Made by a program: the position numbers and the translations under genes. The notes under the pieces were generated by a model. The model had not been told where the DNA came from, did no database searches, and was given only the letters and a program-made list of their open reading frames with translations. From Prorocentrum cordatum (lineage: Eukaryota > Sar > Dinophyceae > Prorocentrales > Prorocentraceae), in the NCBI GenBank assembly GCA_963575745.1, contig CAUYUJ010013825.1:267415-331414 (forward strand): a DNA stretch of 64,000 nt, given 5' to 3'. Shown piece by piece: positions 60,476 through 64,000 of this stretch (its first letter is position 1; each line of letters begins with the position of its first letter).

Positions 60476-61099
60476 GTGTCCTCGTCCACCTCGTATGCCA
60501 CCACCTCGTCCTCCTCCTCCTCTTCCCCAAGGCGCCGGCGCCATTATTGTTTGAAAACGTGGACCCCGTGATTTCTCATCAGAGCCGTTTTTGACGGCCC
60601 TAGGACCTGGTAAGGGCCCCACTGGTGCAACAAAAACTACCCCGACCCCTAAATTGTTTTTCTTCCTGACGCGAAGCGGTCTGAGGGAGGGAGGTCCCAG
60701 AGGGAACAACAATCTGTCCCTGGGCCTGTCATGTGGAGCGTCCTCTTCAGAACATCAGGAGAAATCTGGCCGTGGCCATGAGAAGCACCCCAGAGGCGCA
60801 AGAAGAGCGAAAGACGTGCCATACCTTCGATCATGTGGCCTCCACCGACGCGGGAGGAGCTGAGAGTCCTTGTCCTCCTCCCCCGTGGCGTGAGGGGCAA
60901 CAATAGGGGTGGGGGCCAGAACAGGGGGAGAAACGTCGACCTGGAATCGACGATACATCGCCGACAGATCGGCGATACGCACCCGACATCGAAACCGCAC
61001 GTGCCTGGGCAGGGCGGGCTAACAGGCCCCTATCGACGATGGATGGGTGATCGGGGGTCGACTACTCCGACATCACTTGGGAGGCCTGGAGTGGTTTTC
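60476..61099. other. Stretch without a supported gene
   Basis: Small ACATCGCCGACAGATCGGCGA hairpin at about 60956-60976. No motif-bearing frame. Confidence 0.4.
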
Positions 61100-61235
61100 G
61101 GGGCACGACTCGGCTCTCCAGCGGCCGTTCGGGAGGACTCTGGTACCCCGGGAGCGCTCTCGACGAGGCGCAGCTGCCGGCGAGCACTCCGAGGCTGGAA
61201 GACCTCCAAGAGCAGGCGAAAGAGGCAGACAACTT
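61100..61235. repeat. Dispersed repeat J, copy 2
   Basis: CGACTCGGCTCTCCAGCGGCC, GTTCGGGA, GCGCTCTCGACGAGGCGCAG, GGCTGGAAGACC. Aligns with 21590-21720. Confidence 0.75.
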
Positions 61236-61340
61236 CCGAACACCGACCTTCCGACCCCGTGTGCTCGGATCCCAGCTGGGAGGCCCAGACCTGAACTAGC
61301 TGGCCCCCGAGACGGCAAAGTCTGTTGTGTGCCGCTTTCC

Positions 61341-61467
61341 TTGCCGTCGCTCGGACGTCCATCTCCCGTGCATTTGTCGGTTTCGTGCGTGTTGTGTTTG
61401 CTCGATGGTCCAGGATGGTCCTCGATAGTCCTCGCCGAGAAAAATGGACATGTCCGAGCGATGCCAA
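61341..61467. mobile_element. Family B introner-like inverted-repeat element, copy 4
   Basis: TTGCCGTCGCTCGGACGTCC to GGACATGTCCGAGCGATGCC then AA. 127 bp. The interior TGTCGGTTTCGTGCGTG and GTCCAGGATGGTCCTCG matches the other copies. Confidence 0.9.
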
Positions 61468-61727
61468 ATTTCCAAAAACTGCGTCGGGAATCTGACATTC
61501 ATGCGCAAACGGCTCCTGGAAAGGATGCCACAGAAACGGCTCCTGGATCGGAGCAGGAACCAGAACCGGAAACCATCCGACGCGGTTTTCCACCCCGGAT
61601 CGATTTTCCACAAAGCCTTGGGTGTGTGCCGCTTTCCACAAAACTGGTTCGGGAATCGGATATCATTGCGAAGACGGCTCCCGGATCGATGTTCGGGGCT
61701 CCCGGGGCCCGCAGACCGCCCCCAGAG

Positions 61728-61957
61728 TTGAGTCGGGCCTGTCCCCAAAAATAAAAATACCCCAAACATGCCGAAAAATACCCTTGAGGGGGATTTTCGA
61801 CGAAAAATAAAAAATACCCCAAAAATGCCCCAAAAAGGTTTTTAAAAATACTCAAAACATAGTTGTTCATACTATTTTGGACTATTGTTTAATTATTTTG
61901 GGAATATTTTTTGTTTTTCGTTGAAAATCCCCCTGCAGGGGGACACGCCCGACTTAA
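61728..61957. mobile_element. Family C AT-rich inverted-repeat element, copy 2
   Basis: 230 bp. TTGAGTCGGGCCTGTCCCC is inverted with GGGGGACACGCCCGACTTAA. GAGGGGGATTTTCGACGAAA lies about 65 bp in and TTTTCGTTGAAAATCCCCCT near the right. Perfect 8-bp duplication CCCCAGAG at 61720-61727 and 61958-61965. Confidence 0.95.
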
Positions 61958-62086
61958 CCCCAGAGGCTGGAAACGCCGAAACACCGCCTGCAGCCACGAG
62001 CCTCGACGTCCGAGCCGACCCCGTCGCAGCCCGAGGGCTCCGCGGGGCCTCAAGAGGCGCATTGCCCCCTGCCCCCCCATCGCTCG

Positions 62087-62125
62087 GGCGTCCATTCCGC
62101 GCGAAGCCTCCGGTTTCGCGTGTGT
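62087..62125. mobile_element. Family B element, truncated copy
   Basis: CCCATCGCTCGGGCGTCCAT and CCGGTTTCGCGTGTG match the left half of family B. A (GT)n run follows and the right half is missing. Confidence 0.6.
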
Positions 62126-62173
62126 GTGTGTGTGTATGTGTGTGTGTGTGCGTGTGTGCAGTCAACCCGTCTC

Positions 62174-62330
62174 ATTAAGTCGGGCCTGTCCCCCTACGGG
62201 GGGATTTTCGACGAAAAATAAAAAACCCGAAAATGATCAAGAAATAGTCCAAAAATAGTCGGGGGACTATTTGTCACATATTTTTCACCTTTTGGGTGAT
62301 TTTTTCGCGTATTTCCCCACATCCAAAGTG
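62174..62330. mobile_element. Family C element, right end missing
   Basis: TTAAGTCGGGCCTGTCCCCC and GGGGGGATTTTCGACGAAA match family C. AAAATAGTCGGGGGACTATT matches its interior. No right inverted end was found before ordinary sequence resumes. Confidence 0.75.
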
Positions 62331-62369
62331 GGGTTCTTGTTTTCTCTGGACACCCCGCGCAGGAACAGG

Positions 62370-62515
62370 AACACACACACACACACACCCACTCACACTC
62401 ACTCACACTCTCTCATCATCAACCTCATCAGCATCATCGAAGATGCTCTCTCACATGCTTAGTCACTCACATACTCATCATCATCATCACTCGCACTCTC
62501 TCACACGCTCACGAA

Positions 62516-62552
<37 letters not shown>

Positions 62553-62660
62553 GGCATCGGCATCATCCTCATTCAAACATCATCATCGCCACCACCACTC
62601 ACAATCAATCATCATCCTTCTTCACCACTCATCTTCACCACCACTCATCATCCTCATCCT
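62370..62660. repeat. (CA)n and (CAT/ATC)n microsatellites
   Basis: ACACACAC, TCACTCACACTC and CATCATCATC tracts in sequence. Confidence 0.93.
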
Positions 62661-62675
62661 CATCATCGTTGAGTA

Positions 62676-63470
62676 AATTGTGAGGAAGTCTCAGGCGGGA
62701 GCCCCCTCCCTATGGGGCCCGCAGATCATGTTGGTAATCCGAGCGGGTCATCAGTAACTGTCGTCATGCCTTGGAGGAAGTCTCAAGCCTCGTCGTCTCA
62801 GGCGGGAGGGGCCCGCAGATCATGTTGGTAATCCGAGCGGGTCATCTGTAACTGTCGTCACTTTTGGGCTCGTCAAGCCTGAATTTGGAGGAAGTCTCAG
62901 GCGGGAGCCTCGTCTGTGAGTGAATTGTGAGGAAGTCTCAGGCGGGAGCCCCCTCCCTATGGGGCCCGCAGATCATGTTGGTAATCCGAGCGGGTCATCG
63001 GAATCCTGTAACTGTCGTCACTTTTGGGCTCGTCAAGCCTGAAAATGGAGGAAGTCTCAGGCGGGAGCCTCGTCTGTGAGTGAATTGGGAGGAAGTCTCA
63101 GGCGGGAGCCCCCTCCCTATGGGGCCCGCAGATCATGTTGGTAATCCGAGCGGGTCATCGGAACCCTGTAACTGTCGTCAATTTTGGGCTCCTCAAGCCT
63201 GAATATGGAGGAAGTCTCAGGCGGGAGCCTCGTCTGTGAGTGAACTGCGAGGAAGTCTCAGGCGGGAGCCCCCTCCCTATGGGGCGCCATGTTGGTAATC
63301 CGAGCGGGTCATCCAAAACCTGTAACTGTCGTCAATGTTGGGTTCTCGCGCTGCCAGAACGCAGTTCCCAGGCCACATTTTGGACGCAACAAGGAAGTTT
63401 TTGGGCTCCTCAGGCCTGAATTTGGAGGAAGTCTCAGGCGGGAGCCTCGTCTCTGAGTGAATTGCGAGGA
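62676..63470. repeat. 160-bp tandem repeat, about four to five units
   Basis: GAGGAAGTCTCAGGCGGGAGC followed by CCCCTCCCTATGGGG and ATCATGTTGGTAATCCGAGC recurs at 62683, 62930, 63090 and 63250, and in shortened form near 62775. Each full unit also contains a second GAAGTCTCAGGCGGGAGCCTC. It lies just upstream of the helicase exon and may be part of its intron. Confidence 0.93.
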
Positions 63471-63527
63471 GCCAACTGTAGGCCACTTCGTGTTCGTCGT
63501 GTTCCCAGAACGCTATTCCCGGCACGC

Positions 63528-63625
63528 ATCCACTGGGACGCACCCCTGTGCGCTTCCTCTGGGTCGTGCCCCCGCACGTATCCACTGGGACGCACCCTTG
63601 TGCGCTTCCTCTGGGTCGTGCCCCT
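63528..63625. repeat. 52-bp direct duplication abutting the helicase exon
   Basis: ATCCACTGGGACGCACCC(C/T)TGTGCGCTTCCTC then TGGGTCGTGCCCC occurs at 63528 and 63580. The second copy ends exactly where the conserved GDFLQL coding begins. Confidence 0.92.
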
Positions 63626-64000
63626 GGCGATTTCCTGCAGCTGAAGCCCACCGGCAGCATTGGCCTCCTGACGGACGTGAACGAGCGCCTGGACGACGAC
63701 GAGTCGTACAGGTACGCGGACCCGCCGACGGTGGAGATCCAGCACGCCATCAAGGTCTTCTCTCAGATCCCCTGCGTCTTCGAGCTGAAGGGCACGAAGC
63801 GCTTCGAGCCCGGGGACCCTCTGATCACGTTCCTGGGCTGCACGCGCGAGGGCAAGCCCTTCCCACCTGAGGTCTGGTCCGCCTGGGAGAAGACGTTGGC
63901 CACGGACAACCAGGGCGTCCTGGACCCTCGGCACCAGCACGAGAACTTTCGGCTCGGCTACGGCATGGGCATATACTGGGAGACGCTGGCGAGGTGGATC
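63626..64000 (+). CDS. PIF1-like helicase exon (partial, runs off the window)
   Basis: The frame reads GDFLQLKPTGSIGLLTDVNE, RLDDDESYRYADPPTVEIQH, AIKVFSQIPCVFELKGTKRF, EPGDPLITFLGCTREGKPFP and onward to GYGMGIYWETLARWI, without a stop. Gly-Asp-x-x-Gln-Leu is motif III of PIF1/RecD-type superfamily 1 helicases, normally GDFxQLPP. It is followed at the expected distance by Phe-Glu-Leu-x-x-x-x-Arg-Phe, Asp-Pro-Leu and a Leu-x-x-x-Arg-x-Gly helix, as in PIF1. It would unwind DNA using ATP, in replication, telomere maintenance or as part of a Helitron-type transposase. Walker A and the C-terminal motifs are outside the segment. The 5' boundary is uncertain: the frame is open upstream to 63482 through the 52-bp duplication, and an alternative acceptor TTTCCTGCAG ends at 63640. 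Confidence 0.75.

Noticed and set aside
62676-63470. Tandem 160-bp repeats as a CRISPR array
   Set aside because: Units are contiguous 160-bp satellites without short repeats separated by unique spacers, and the context is eukaryotic.
1-64000. Dinoflagellate spliced-leader relics, tRNA, rRNA and snRNA genes
   Set aside because: I looked for the GCCATTTTGGCTCAAG leader core and for tRNA-like or rRNA-like cores by eye and saw none. CATTTTGGCACACC in the 89-bp array is part of the satellite.

Overview
The window looks like nuclear DNA of a dinoflagellate, probably a Prorocentrum-like species. This is inferred from several things together: high GC content, very sparse genes, long (CCT)n/(AGG)n and (CAT)n runs, many families of short inverted-repeat elements, LINE and tyrosine-recombinase retroelements of a kind I associate with dinoflagellates, and short exons bounded by AG acceptors and GT donors. 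There is no bacterial operon layout, and I saw no rRNA, tRNA or CRISPR array. A run of exactly 100 N at 33913-34012 marks a scaffold join. Most long open frames here are side effects of GC-rich, triplet-periodic or minisatellite DNA and are not reported as genes.

Region by region: 1-10 kb is microsatellite and minisatellite DNA, including an 89-bp tandem array at 2.67-4.07 kb. A degenerate retroelement on the minus strand at 10.19-16.04 kb has recognisable gag-like, reverse transcriptase, RNase H and tyrosine recombinase segments between 66-bp direct repeats. From 16 to 34 kb there are three leucine-rich-repeat (LRR) exon-like segments (16.2, 20.7 and 24.1 kb), long CCT runs, inverted-repeat elements, two arrays of the same 101-bp satellite (25.7-26.7 and 31.5-32.2 kb), and between them a 2.4-kb array of 220-330-bp units.

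At 36.4-38.6 kb lies the best candidate for intact genes: two minus-strand reading frames. One encodes a 265-residue secreted Cys-containing protein, the other a 126-residue protein with a Cys-rich tail. From 40.6 to 47.7 kb is a large, broken minus-strand LINE with an N-terminal zinc finger, an APE-type endonuclease, RT traces and RNase H. It is interrupted by a 598-bp tandem duplication and several small elements. Three more LRR segments (49.1, 52.8 and 55.8 kb), a second LINE RNase H remnant on the plus strand (59.1-59.6 kb) and an unassigned exon (60.04-60.18 kb) follow. The window ends inside a plus-strand exon of a PIF1-like helicase (63.63-64.00 kb).

The main story is the density of small mobile elements. 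At least nine repeated families of about 110-230 bp carry inverted repeats or flanking duplications. Family A has 5-bp target duplications at three of four copies, family C has 8-bp duplications at both complete copies, and family D has flanking repeats at all three copies (up to 32 bp). Family E is always present as a head-to-tail pair of hairpins. The genes do not form a pathway. The six LRR pieces share a strand and lie near triplet runs, so they may be exons of one or more large LRR genes or their remains.
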